From contig CAYQBA010000005.1 of NCBI GenBank assembly GCA_964415605.1, positions 1-52,401 on the forward strand: a DNA stretch of 52,401 nucleotides. The letters run 5' to 3'. Within the stretch, counting starts at the first letter, position 1. Each line of letters starts with the position of its first letter. A program made the position numbers and the translations under genes. The notes under the pieces are model-generated. The model made no database searches. It had not been told where the DNA came from and saw nothing but the letters and a program-made list of their open reading frames with translations. Origin of the DNA: UCB3 sp964415605 (GTDB lineage: Bacteria > Chloroflexota > Anaerolineae > Epilineales > Epilineaceae). This document shows positions 26,416-34,936 of the stretch, piece by piece.

Positions 26416-28696
26416 TCACGGTCCCCCGGGCCACCGCAAGTCCGCCCGCGGCAGGAACACCGCGCGACCCGTGGCCTCCGGCCCGACAACCACCTCCAGC
26501 GGGGCGTGCACCCCGCGCGAGCCGCTCTCGCCGACGTCCTCCAGGCGATAGCGCCAGCTCCCCGGCCCGGGCGCGTCGTAGAGGACGTAGGTGTGACCCG
26601 CCGTCGCGCCGCCCGCGGCCGGGATCAGGTCGGCGTTGACGGGCACCCAAGGATCGCCGACCTCGGCCGACCGCAACACCTGGAAGCCGCGCGTGCCCGT
26701 CTCCCGGGTGGTCTCCCAGATCAGGATCGTCCGATCCTTCAGACCGATCGCCCGGAAGTAGCGCAGGTCCACCGTGCTCGACGGGTCGGGCGGGGGCGTG
26801 GGGGTCGATGTCGGCGCGGGGGTCCGCGTGCCGGTCGGCGGCGTCGCCGGCGCACCCGTGTTGGTCGGCGTCGGCGTGGAGGTCGGGGGGACGANNNNNN
26901 NNNNNNNNNNNNNNNNNNNNNNNNNNNNNNNNNNNNNNNNNNNNNNNNNNNNNNNNNNNNNNNNNNNNNNNNNNNNNNNNNNNNNNNNNNNNNNTCGGGG
27001 GGACGAGGGGGGTCAGGGTCGGCGTCGGCGAGTCGGTCGCCGTCGGCGTGGGGGTCGGCGTATCGGTCGGCGGCGGCGGCGCGGTCGGCGTGTCCGTGGA
27101 GGTCGGCATGGGCGTGGGGGTGTCCGTCGGCGTGGGCGTCGCCGCGCCGGGCGGGAGGAACCGCTGACCCTGGATGCTCTCGGGGCGCGTGTCGTAGTTT
27201 GACTGCTCCCATACCGCCACGAAGTCGCCGTCGTTGTCCATCGCCATCGCCGGGAGGCGCTGCCCAAACGTGGTGACGGTGTTGACCTGGAACTCGCCGT
27301 CCCGGCGGTCGCCGTTCGCGCGGTAGGCCTGGCCCTGGATGCTGTAGCCGCTCGAGTCGCTGCCGGCCGAGCCGTAGCTCTGCCACACGACCACGAAGTC
27401 GCCGTCCGCGTCCATGTCCACCGCCGGGTGGAACTGGCGGCCGGTCGTGTAGGTGTTCACCTCGAACTCGCTGCCTTCGGCCGCGCCGGTCGTGTTGAAG
27501 CGCTGTCCCTGGACGCCGTAGTAGCTCGTATCGCTGCCGGCCGAGCTGAAGCTCTTCTCCCACACGACCACGAAATCGCCGTCCGCGTCGATCGCCACCG
27601 AGGGATAGCGCGCGTACCCCGTGTGGCTGTTGACCTTGAACTCGCTTCCCACAAGGCCGAACCCACCCACGAGCTGCCCCTCGATGTTGTAGGCCGTCTG
27701 ACCCGCATCGTTCGATCCTTGGCTCTGCCACACCACCACGGTGTCCCCGTCTTCGCTCCTGGCCACCGACGGTTCCGATTGGTTGCCCGTGGTGAAAGTG
27801 TTGACCTCGATGTCCCAGGGGTCCAGCGGATCGCCGCTCACATGGTAACGCCGCATCCGAACGCTGGTACCGCTGGTGTCGGTGGCGCTGGAGCCGTCGC
27901 TCGTCCAGACCACGTCGAAGAAGCCGATCTCGTCCATCGCCATGGACGGCTCAGACTGCGAGCCCTGGGTAAAGTCGTTGACCTGGAACTGCCCGAGAAG
28001 CGGGCTGCCGTCTCTCCAAAACCGTTGGCCTTGGATGCTGAATCCGCTGTTGTCGGGCCCGAAAGAGCCCTGGCTGTCCCAGGTCACCACGAAGTCGCCA
28101 TCCCAGTTCATCGCGACCGCCGGGCGGCGCTGGTCGCTCGTCGTGAAGGTGTTTACCTGGAACTGGTCGCCCTGAGCCGCGCCCGCCGGGTTGAAGCGCC
28201 GGCCCTGGATGCTGTACCCGCTCGAATCGGTGCCGCCCGAGCCGGTGCTCTCCCAGACCACGACGAAGTTGCCGCCAGGATTCATCGCCACCGACGGGGC
28301 GCGTTGCGTGTTCGAGATCTGAAACAGGCTGTTGATCTGGATCTCGCCGCCGATGGGCACGGCGTCCGCCGCTGTCGGGAAGGTCGGCCCGTCCAGCCCG
28401 AGCGCGCGCAGGGCCCGCGCGACGGCGGGGTTCGCGGCCGCGGCGGCCACGGCGTCGGATGTGCCCGGCGCGGCGGGTGGAGCGTGCACGGCGATGGGGG
28501 CGCGGAAGTTGCCCCCCCCCGCTTCACCCGCGAGCACGCCCCGCGCATGGCCGGCCATCGGCGGCGCCGCGAGCGACGCCACGACCAGCAACGCCGCCAA
28601 ACGCCGTCGCGCGCGCCGCGTGAGGCGGGGGTACAGCGCCAGGCACGCGCCGAGACCGGGAACGTTCCGGACGGATGGTTCGGTCAGGTCGGCCAT
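26416..28696 (-). CDS. Secreted seven-repeat propeller protein with Thr-Pro stalk (interrupted by gap)
   Basis: One gene is split by a 100-N gap of unknown true length. From the start: a basic N-terminus and hydrophobic segment (residues 20-50) suggesting export, then seven repeats of about 50 residues, each with a P(S/A)VAMDxDGDFVVVW core and a later SIQGQRFN...EFQVNT segment, fitting a seven-bladed beta-propeller. A Thr/Pro-rich stalk (TPTPTDTPTPMPTSTDTPT) reaches the gap at PLVPP. On the other side it resumes VPPTSTPTPTNTG, then a fibronectin-like C-terminal domain (LRYFRAIGL, ILIWETT, YRLEDVG), ending AVFLPRADLRWPGGP. The frame change across the Ns is an artefact of gap length. It is probably surface-exposed; a ligand cannot be named. 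Confidence 0.8.
26895..26994. other. Scaffold gap of 100 N
   Basis: Exactly 100 Ns, a conventional placeholder for unknown length. It falls in the low-complexity Thr/Pro stalk, where assembly commonly fails; GGTCGGGGGGACGA borders both sides. Confidence 0.98.
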
Positions 28697-28922
28697 CGGG
28701 GGGTGCTCCTTGGCAGAACGAGACGTGCGGCACCGGCAATCTCAGGGTCGAGGCGGCGTCTGGATGGTATCGTCGCACAGGCGGGCCGTCAACATCACGC
28801 GCGCAAGCCCCAGCTTGGCGGCAACGATCGCGGCGGTCTGCCGTGTGCCGTCCCGCACCCCTGGAAAGCCCGACACGCCCTCGCCGCCGGCCGTGCTCGC
28901 CCGCCGATCGCCACACGGCCGC

Positions 28923-29987
28923 CTACGGCCGCTCATCGGGCGGCCGGCCCCAGAACACGGCTTCCGGCGTCGAGAGCGCGTTGAGGTGCATCCCGTCGCC
29001 GAGCCCGATGATCCCCGGCCGGCGCACGCCCGGCAGCACCTGGACATCGTAGATCTCCTCGCAGTCGGCGTGGTACTGGATCAAGCCCGCGACCGCGCCG
29101 CTCGGCAGGTGGACGACCGCGATCCCCGGCAACAGCTTCTCGCGGTCGATCGGCAGGTCGGGGAACACCCGGCCGGGGCGGATCTTCGACATCCCGATGA
29201 ACACGTAGTCCCCGTGCCGCGCCAGGCCGCGCACGAAGCCCGGCACGCGGGCGACCTCGTCGTACGTGCCGGCGGCGGGATCGACGACCACGAGGGCCCC
29301 CAGGAGCGACAACAGCGCGTACACCCGGCCGTCGTAGACGCGCGGCGAGTGCGGCATCGGCAGGCCGGAGAGGACGATCGTGTCGGACGGGCAGTGCATG
29401 AGCACCCCGCCGCCGTAGCGGTGCTCGCGCCAGCCCATCGGCGCGTCGGCGGTCCCCAGCGCCGTCGCGTACGCGGGCTGGCCGTCGACCAGGACCATGC
29501 CGTTGAGGTGGCAGCGGTCCTCGGGCGCCAGCGCGCTGACGAACGGCGGCCGCCAGCGCGGCACGAAGCTGTAGGCGTGGTCGATGGTGCACAGGCACGC
29601 GAACAGCGTGTTGACCGCCCACAGCGCCTCGCCGGCCCACGCCATGTCGTGGAGGTCGACCTCGTTGACGAAGTAAGTGGCGCGCGGGACGAAGAGGGCG
29701 TCGTAGTGGCCGGGGCGGGTCGGGTGAAACGCCGCCAGGCGCGGGTCGTCGGCCAGCACCACCACCTCGTGCCGCGTCGCCACCGCCATGCGCCGGCCGT
29801 CGACCGCGATGCCCATCGGCTTGGTGAAGTTGCGGGGGAGCTGGATCAGCCCGTCGCCGTGCGGGCTGATGAAGATGACCTTGCCGGCCTGATACGTGCT
29901 GACGACGAGGGAGCAGTCCAGCCGGTCGAGCAGCTCGGGGATGCCGGGGGAGAACGTGCAGTGGAACGGGGGCGAGGGGTCCGTCAT
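28923..29987 (-). CDS. TIGR03032 family (DUF4915) beta-propeller protein
   Basis: A 354-residue protein matching the TIGR03032/DUF4915 family. Typical motifs are LLVVSTYQAGKV-like SLVVSTYQAGKVIFI, NFTKPMGIAV, the DLHDMAW and LWAVNTLF pair, CHLNGM, and PHSPRVYDGRVY, GFVRGLA and GMSKIRPGRVF. These form a six-bladed propeller of unknown function; family members are often next to TPR or glycosyltransferase genes. No signal peptide is evident. The ATG at 29985-29987 has a distant GAGGAG; translation may start slightly downstream. The following 226 bases (28697-28922) hold no recognisable gene. Confidence 0.88.
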   Translation of the reverse strand: MTDPSPPFHCTFSPGIPELLDRLDCSLVVSTYQAGKVIFISPHGDGLIQLPRNFTKPMGIAVDGRRMAVATRHEVVVLADDPRLAAFHPTRPGHYDALFVPRATYFVNEVDLHDMAWAGEALWAVNTLFACLCTIDHAYSFVPRWRPPFVSALAPEDRCHLNGMVLVDGQPAYATALGTADAPMGWREHRYGGGVLMHCPSDTIVLSGLPMPHSPRVYDGRVYALLSLLGALVVVDPAAGTYDEVARVPGFVRGLARHGDYVFIGMSKIRPGRVFPDLPIDREKLLPGIAVVHLPSGAVAGLIQYHADCEEIYDVQVLPGVRRPGIIGLGDGMHLNALSTPEAVFWGRPPDERP

Positions 29988-30371
29988 CGCGGGTCGGTGC
30001 TCCTCTTCCTGGCGGGTGGGTGGCCACCGGAGGCAAGGCGTCCCGCGGCGGGCGGAGCCACGATAGCAGGATCAGGGCGTGCGATCAACCGAAGCCGGGG
30101 GCGCGTCGAGGCTCCGCGGGGCGCGCCGGTCACGAGGACCGCCGTCGATCCGCGCACGCCGCCGAGCCTGACCAGTGGGAGCCCTCGCCGTCGATGTTCA
30201 GTCGTCCTTGGGCGTGACAGCCGCGCAGAGACCAACCATGACCATCGGCCCGCCGCTTCCTCATCGAATCCTCATGCGCGTCGGGCACACTGAACGGCCA
30301 ACCGCGGGTGGCCCGGGCCCGCGCGCCGCGACGGCAACCCCGGGCGCCCAACGCCGGCCAGGAGGTGGCGC
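29988..30371. other. Divergent intergenic region
   Basis: About 380 bases between divergent genes. Apart from the strong GGAGGT ribosome site (30361-30366) of the plus-strand hydrolase gene, I see no clear promoter hexamers, repeat or RNA. Confidence 0.4.
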
Positions 30372-31670
30372 GTGCCCGACCAACCGCATCCCCCCCTCAT
30401 CCGACGCGGCGACGACGATCCGGCGTCGCTCAGCTCGCACCACCCCCAGCCCGCCGCTGAGGGTCGCCCCGGCGCCGCGCACACGGATTGCCCGCCGCGC
30501 CGGGGCCGCTTTCGCGACCAGCGCCGCCCCCGCCTCCGTGCACAGCCCCATCGCACCGCCGCCGGCATCGCGGGCATGCTCGCGGCCGCCTTCCTCGCCG
30601 GGTGCGGAAGCGACTCGCCGCTGAACACGTTCTTCGCCACCGCCACGCCGGTCGTCACCGCCACGCCCATGCCGACGGCGACGCCGACCGCGACGCCGAC
30701 TCTCCCGCCGACAGCCACCCCGACCCCCCACCCGCTGGCGATCGCCGCCATGCGCGCCCGCGGCTATCCGGGCAGCGACCTGACCATCGAGCAGACGCTG
30801 GCGCCCGGCAACGGCTATGCCCGCCACGTGGTGTCGTACCAGTCCGACGGGCTCAAGATCTACGCGCTCCTCACCATCCCCAACGGGGCCATGCCGGCGA
30901 CCGGCTGGCCGGTCGTGGTCTTCAACCACGGCTACATCCCCCCCGCCCAATACCGCACGACCGAGCGCTACGTGGCCTACGTCGACGCCTTCGCGCGCAA
31001 CGGCTACATCGTCTTGAAGAGCGACTACCGCGGGCACGGCGACTCCGAGGGCGAGTCGCGCGGCGGGTACGGGTCGCCGGACTACACCGTCGACGTGCTC
31101 AACGGCCTGTCGGCCGTCCGCCGCTGGCCGGACGCCGACCCCGACCGCGTCGGCATGTGGGGCCACAGCATGGGCGGCTACATCACGCTGCGCGCCATGG
31201 TCGTCACCGACACCATTCGCGCCGGCGTCATCTGGGCGGGCGTCGTGGCGTCGTATCCCGACCTCATGACCCGCTGGCGGCGCCCGGGTGCCGCCACGCC
31301 GACGGTCTCGGCGGCCACGCCAGCGCCCGGCCAGCCGCGCCGCTGGCGCAACGACCTCGTCCGGCTGTACGGCACGCTTGAGGAGAACCCGGACTTCTGG
31401 GCATCGATCTCGTCCAACACGTACGTCGCCGACCTCAGCGGCCCACTGCAGCTCCACCATGGCACCGCCGACGCCACCGTGCCGCTGGTGTTCTCCGAGC
31501 TGCTCGACGCCCAGGTCCGCGCCGTCGGGGGCCAGGTCGAGCTGTTCACCTACGCCGGCGACGACCACAACATCTCGAAGAGCCTGTCCACCGCGCTGGC
31601 GCGATCGGTCGCGTTCTTCGACGCCCACGTCAAGTCGGCGGCCGGCGCCGGTCAGGCGCTGGCACCGTAA
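30372..31670 (+). CDS. Alpha/beta-hydrolase lipoprotein
   Basis: A 432-residue protein. A GTG start is fixed by GGAGGT five bases upstream. An unusually long, basic, proline-rich N-region (about 62 residues) precedes a hydrophobic segment and the lipobox LAGC (Cys78). A Thr/Pro stalk (TATPMPTATPTATPT) spaces it from a prolyl-oligopeptidase/dienelactone-hydrolase-type domain. The triad is Ser in GHSMGG, Asp in HHGTADATV and His in AGDDHNI; the oxyanion region is FNHGYIPP. It likely cleaves esters or peptides at the cell surface. The long N-region is odd for a lipoprotein and may be a cytoplasmic tail or mark a later start. The gene is convergent with rsmA, 27 bases apart. Confidence 0.85.
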   Translation: MPDQPHPPLIRRGDDDPASLSSHHPQPAAEGRPGAAHTDCPPRRGRFRDQRRPRLRAQPHRTAAGIAGMLAAAFLAGCGSDSPLNTFFATATPVVTATPMPTATPTATPTLPPTATPTPHPLAIAAMRARGYPGSDLTIEQTLAPGNGYARHVVSYQSDGLKIYALLTIPNGAMPATGWPVVVFNHGYIPPAQYRTTERYVAYVDAFARNGYIVLKSDYRGHGDSEGESRGGYGSPDYTVDVLNGLSAVRRWPDADPDRVGMWGHSMGGYITLRAMVVTDTIRAGVIWAGVVASYPDLMTRWRRPGAATPTVSAATPAPGQPRRWRNDLVRLYGTLEENPDFWASISSNTYVADLSGPLQLHHGTADATVPLVFSELLDAQVRAVGGQVELFTYAGDDHNISKSLSTALARSVAFFDAHVKSAAGAGQALAP

Positions 31671-31697
31671 GCCGCGCGGTGGCGTCGGCCAACCCCC

Positions 31698-32654
31698 TCA
31701 TCGCCCAGGACGGTGTCTTTCCCCTGGCCCCTCTGGGGGCGGGGGTGGCGAGCGAAGCGAGCCGGGGGTGGGGGTGACCCGCAGCGGCGCCTCCCACACG
31801 ACCCGCGCCAGCGCCGCCCACTCGTCCAGCGACAGCGTCTCGGCCCGGCGGGCCGGGTCGATGCCGGCGCGCCGCAGCGCGCCGTCGGCCGCCGCGGCCG
31901 CGATGCCGAGCCCGCCGGCCAAGCTGTTGCGGAGCTGCTTGCGCTTCTGCCCAAAGCCGGCGCGGACCACCCGGAAGAACGCGTCGACGTCGTCGATCTC
32001 GACCGGCGGGACCGGGTGGACGTCGAGCCGCAAGACCGCCGAGTCGACCTTCGGCGCGGGATGAAACGCACCGGCCGGCACGATCCCGACCCGCGACGGC
32101 CGCGCGTAGAGCTGCACCGCGACCGCCAGGATGCTCATGTCGCCCGGGCCCGCCATGATGCGGTCCGCGACCTCCTTCTGGACCATCACGACCGCCCGCT
32201 CCGGCGTCACCCGCGCTTCGAGGATGTGGCGGAGCACCGCCGACGTGATGTGGTACGGCAAGTTGGCCACGACCTTGTAGCCCGGACGCCGGCCCGCCGC
32301 GTCGGCCTCGAAGCCAAGCACGTCGGCCGGCTCGACCGCCAGGATGTCGGCCGGCACCACGGCCACGTTCGAAAAGCCGGCGAGGACGTCAGCCAGCACC
32401 GCGCGCATGCCGGGATCGATCTCGACCGCGACCACCCGCCCCGCCGAGCGCGCGAGCGCCGCCGTCAGGACGCCGAGGCCCGGCCCGATCTCGAGCACCA
32501 CGTCCGTCGGCGCCAGCTCCGCCGCGGCGACGATCCGAGCCAGATGCGCGGCGTCGACGAGGAAGTGCTGGCCAAGCCCCTTGCGGGGGCGCAGGCCGTA
32601 GCGCCGGAGGATCTCACGCGGGTTGTGCGGGTCGGGCGGGCGGGGCGGGATCAG
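31698..32654 (-). CDS. rsmA: 16S rRNA (adenine1518/1519-N6)-dimethyltransferase
   Basis: RsmA/KsgA dimethylates two adjacent adenines in helix 45 of 16S rRNA late in small-subunit assembly. Hallmarks are RKGLGQHFLVD, the SAM-binding EIGPGLGVLT, the catalytic NLPYHIT and VQKEVADRI, with an FGQKRKQLRNSL C-terminal part. The protein is 318 residues from the most likely start, a CTG (32652-32654) that overlaps the TGA of the upstream YabE-like gene. No ATG, GTG or TTG lies in frame between that stop and the conserved domain, so an unusual start with translational coupling is likely. The last 25 residues, rich in Pro and Gly, extend beyond the usual family end. Confidence 0.93.
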   Translation of the reverse strand: MIPPRPPDPHNPREILRRYGLRPRKGLGQHFLVDAAHLARIVAAAELAPTDVVLEIGPGLGVLTAALARSAGRVVAVEIDPGMRAVLADVLAGFSNVAVVPADILAVEPADVLGFEADAAGRRPGYKVVANLPYHITSAVLRHILEARVTPERAVVMVQKEVADRIMAGPGDMSILAVAVQLYARPSRVGIVPAGAFHPAPKVDSAVLRLDVHPVPPVEIDDVDAFFRVVRAGFGQKRKQLRNSLAGGLGIAAAAADGALRRAGIDPARRAETLSLDEWAALARVVWEAPLRVTPTPGSLRSPPPPPEGPGERHRPGR

Positions 32655-34411
32655 GGCAGGATCCAGCGCATCTGGTGCTCGGGCGGCAGCCGGTCCAGGA
32701 TGTAGACGTCGACGTACTGGTGCCACGACACGTAGTCGTCGTCGGCGTAGCCCAGGTCGATCATGTACTTGCGCACGCCGCCGCCGGTGTCGCCGGCGAT
32801 GGCCACGCCGTAGCCCGGCACGTACACCCACATGCCCATGGGGATGATGCTCCGGTCGGTGGCCACGATCCCCTTGCGCATCACCATGCCGTTGCGGGCC
32901 CGCCCGTACCACGGCGCGGTGATGGGCGTGCCGGCCCGGGCGGGACTGTAGCTCGTCGCGTACATCCGCAGCTTGCGCCAGTACTGCTTGGGCCCCTCGG
33001 GCGTGTCAATGGTGCGCCACACCACCTGCGTGCCGTAGGCCACCCGCGCGTCGACGGCCGGGCGCAGGACCGTCTCGTCGAGGATCTCGCGGTCGGCGAC
33101 GGCGCCGTTCTCGTACGTGATGCGCACGCGCTGGGACTTGAGGCCCGACTGCCCCGCCTGGAGCACGCGCTGCTCGTCGAGCGGGAGGCTCGGATCGGCT
33201 TCGGTGATGCTGGCGAACGGGATCTCGACCTCGAGCACCTGGATGTCCTGGTGGACGCGCACCACCTCGACCGTCATGCCGGCGACGAGCGGAGCGTCCG
33301 CTGGCGGGATGCTGTAGTCGCGCCCCTCGAGCGCGAGCCCGGCGTCGGTCAGGGCCTCGGCGATGGTGTCGGCCTTGGCGCGGACCTCGCGCGTCTCGCC
33401 GTCGGTCACCACGACGAACGGGGCGGCGCGCCAGATGGCGATCCGCATCGACCCTTCGAGCGAGGCGGTCAGCGGGGGGTCGACCTCGTCGCCCTCGAGC
33501 ACCGCGATCCCGGCCGAGGCCAGCGCCTCGGCCACCGTCGCCCCGGCCACCGTGGCGCCGAACGCCACGCCGTCCTCGACGATCGAGACCGGCACGGCCC
33601 GCAGCACGTCGACGACGACGTCGGGGCCGCTGCCGGCGGCCCCGTCCGACCCGCCCGGTCGCGGCAAGCCCGCGTGACCGGCGGCCGCCGGATCGTTGCG
33701 ATCGACCGAGTCCACGGCGGGAGCCGAGCCGGCGGCGCCGCCCGGTCCGTCGCCCATCCCGCCGTCCGGACCCGCGGGGGCGACCTCGCCACCTGGCTGC
33801 CCCAGCCCGGCGGCCGAGGCCACCGCCACCACCGGCGGCAGGGCGCCCAAGCCGTCCAGCCAGCGGGCGAGGCCGGCGCCGCGGGCGGCAGGGTCGCGTG
33901 GATCGTGGATCGGGGCGAGCGCGTCGTCGGCATCTGGGCTAGACTGCACCGCGAGCGTGAGCGGCCGATCCACCGGTGACGGCGCGCCGTTGACCTTGAC
34001 GGCATCCCCGGGCGCCAGGGTCACCCCGGCCTCGTGGAGCACGGCGAGCGGCGATCGGGCGTGGGTGCGGAGGGCGACCACACGGCCGTCGGCGCGGACG
34101 CGGACGGCGCGCGCGCGCCGGACGGCCACGGCGTCGCCGGCGCGGAGCCGGGCATCCGGTGGGGGCACGACCAGGTCACCGGGCGCGACCGCGACCGACC
34201 GCTCGACGAGGAGATCGGCCACGGTGGCCGCGTGGGTGCGAAACGCGCGCCGCCCCCCGTCGATGGTGAGCGTGACGGGCACGGCGGCCCAGTGATAGCC
34301 CGCGGCCAGCGACGCGCAGATGCCGCCGAACCACGCCAGGGCCGACCACTGCGCCAGCCTGCCGCGCGCGGCGGTCGCCGGCGCGACGTCTCGTCGCGGG
34401 ATACGCCCCAT
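32651..34411 (-). CDS. YabE-like G5 / 3D-domain cell-wall protein
   Basis: A 586-residue protein with an N-terminal membrane anchor (hydrophobic residues about 22-42). Four DUF348 repeats follow (near residues 46, 103, 275 and 340; for example VTLTIDGGRRAFRTHAATVADLL), the second and third separated by a Gly/Asp-rich linker. A G5 domain (about 397-475) and a 3D domain close the protein. The three Asp of the 3D fold are in VATDRSIIP, IAGDTGGG and YMIDLGY, the active site shared with MltA-type lytic transglycosylases. It probably cuts or remodels peptidoglycan, like B. subtilis YabE and resuscitation-promoting factors. The order yabE-rsmA is conserved in Firmicutes (with rnmV between), and here the two overlap by four bases. 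Confidence 0.9.
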   Translation of the reverse strand: MGRIPRRDVAPATAARGRLAQWSALAWFGGICASLAAGYHWAAVPVTLTIDGGRRAFRTHAATVADLLVERSVAVAPGDLVVPPPDARLRAGDAVAVRRARAVRVRADGRVVALRTHARSPLAVLHEAGVTLAPGDAVKVNGAPSPVDRPLTLAVQSSPDADDALAPIHDPRDPAARGAGLARWLDGLGALPPVVAVASAAGLGQPGGEVAPAGPDGGMGDGPGGAAGSAPAVDSVDRNDPAAAGHAGLPRPGGSDGAAGSGPDVVVDVLRAVPVSIVEDGVAFGATVAGATVAEALASAGIAVLEGDEVDPPLTASLEGSMRIAIWRAAPFVVVTDGETREVRAKADTIAEALTDAGLALEGRDYSIPPADAPLVAGMTVEVVRVHQDIQVLEVEIPFASITEADPSLPLDEQRVLQAGQSGLKSQRVRITYENGAVADREILDETVLRPAVDARVAYGTQVVWRTIDTPEGPKQYWRKLRMYATSYSPARAGTPITAPWYGRARNGMVMRKGIVATDRSIIPMGMWVYVPGYGVAIAGDTGGGVRKYMIDLGYADDDYVSWHQYVDVYILDRLPPEHQMRWILP

Positions 34412-34513
34412 CCCCCAACTCCCCCGAATACCTTGCAGCTCACGACGGGTCCGACCGCCCGTGGGTCATCGACCAGCCGCGACCACCGCCGGCCACGCGG
34501 CGGGCCGTTGCCC
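34412..34513 (-). other. Spacer between SRP RNA and YabE-like gene
   Basis: One hundred bases; no separate promoter is obvious. It could be a leader shared with the SRP RNA transcript. Confidence 0.3.
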
Positions 34514-34652
34514 GCCGGCGGCTGGATCGGCCCGGCCAAGGTAGACCCACGACACCCGGAGGTGTCCCCTTAGCGTTGCTTCCTTCCGGACCTGGCGCGG
34601 TTCGGAGTCCCCCGCCGCGCGGGGCCCTGGTCGGGCCGATCCAGCCGCCGGC
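34514..34652 (-). ncRNA. ffs: Signal recognition particle RNA (small bacterial type)
   Basis: The conserved domain IV, AGGTCCGGAAGGAAGC with its GGAA loop, lies on the minus strand (34577-34594). The two ends (34514-34537 and 34629-34652) are complementary and form the long terminal helix, and a CCGGGTG/CACCTCCGG-type segment supplies the distal stem. The overall length of about 110-140 nt fits the short bacterial 4.5S-like RNA that binds Ffh and targets membrane proteins. Exact ends are uncertain by some ten bases because the terminal helix may be longer than the mature RNA. Confidence 0.93.
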
Positions 34653-34760
34653 ACGATCCTGGCCGGGCCGCGGAGCAAAACCCCCGCCGGCGGCACGCAT
34701 CGCGCGCTCCCCATTGTACCGAGCCCGCGAACAAGGGTCAAAGCCCCGCGGACGGTTAAT

Positions 34761-34805
34761 CTTAACGTTACCTTTAGACACGAAGCCGCACGATCGTGTT
34801 AGACT
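34761..34805 (+). promoter_or_regulatory. Shared-type promoter block, copy 1
   Basis: CTTAACGTTACCTTTA (34761-34776) is followed 36 bases after its first base by TGTTAGACT, containing the -10 TAGACT (34800-34805). The same motifs at the same spacing occur at 43010-43054. No consensus -35 is at the right distance, which suggests an activator. The repeated TTAAC/ACCTTTA elements are candidate binding sites. Confidence 0.6.
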
Positions 34806-34810
34806 GGTTG

Positions 34811-34936
34811 TCGTAGCACTGACACGCTAGCGGCTGTGTGGGGGTTACCCGCTCATTGGGGCGGTAACGACGTTAGGACGTGGGTGTGCTACCAATCCGG
34901 GCCCCTGCCGATCGCGCGGCTTGCCGCGGCGCAGGC
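34811..34936 (+). ncRNA. Candidate structured RNA, copy 1 (truncated by gap)
   Basis: Begins six bases after the -10. Outer stem: GTAGCAC (34813-34819) with GTGCTAC (34886-34892), plus CACG with CGTG after an internal loop. Inner hairpin: GTTA (34844-34847) with TAAC (34865-34868), and CGC with GCG inside. The single-stranded GGCTGTGTGGGG just before the inner hairpin is identical in copy 2, while the stems differ but keep pairing. A further GC-rich hairpin starts at 34899 and runs into the 10-N gap. It could be a free small RNA or a leader. Confidence 0.6.

Noticed and set aside
24525..26639. A 704-codon plus-strand frame
   Set aside because: Shadow of the TPR/glycosyltransferase gene with composition typical of antisense high-GC frames.
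26315..28696. A continuous reading frame across the 100-N gap
   Set aside because: Gap length is arbitrary; the real C-terminal frame beyond the gap is the one encoding VPPTSTPTPT and the fibronectin-like domain.
31720..31780. GC-rich repeat (GCGAGCGAAGCGAGC type) as an attachment site
   Set aside because: It lies in the C-terminal coding tail of rsmA and has no second copy or integrase nearby.
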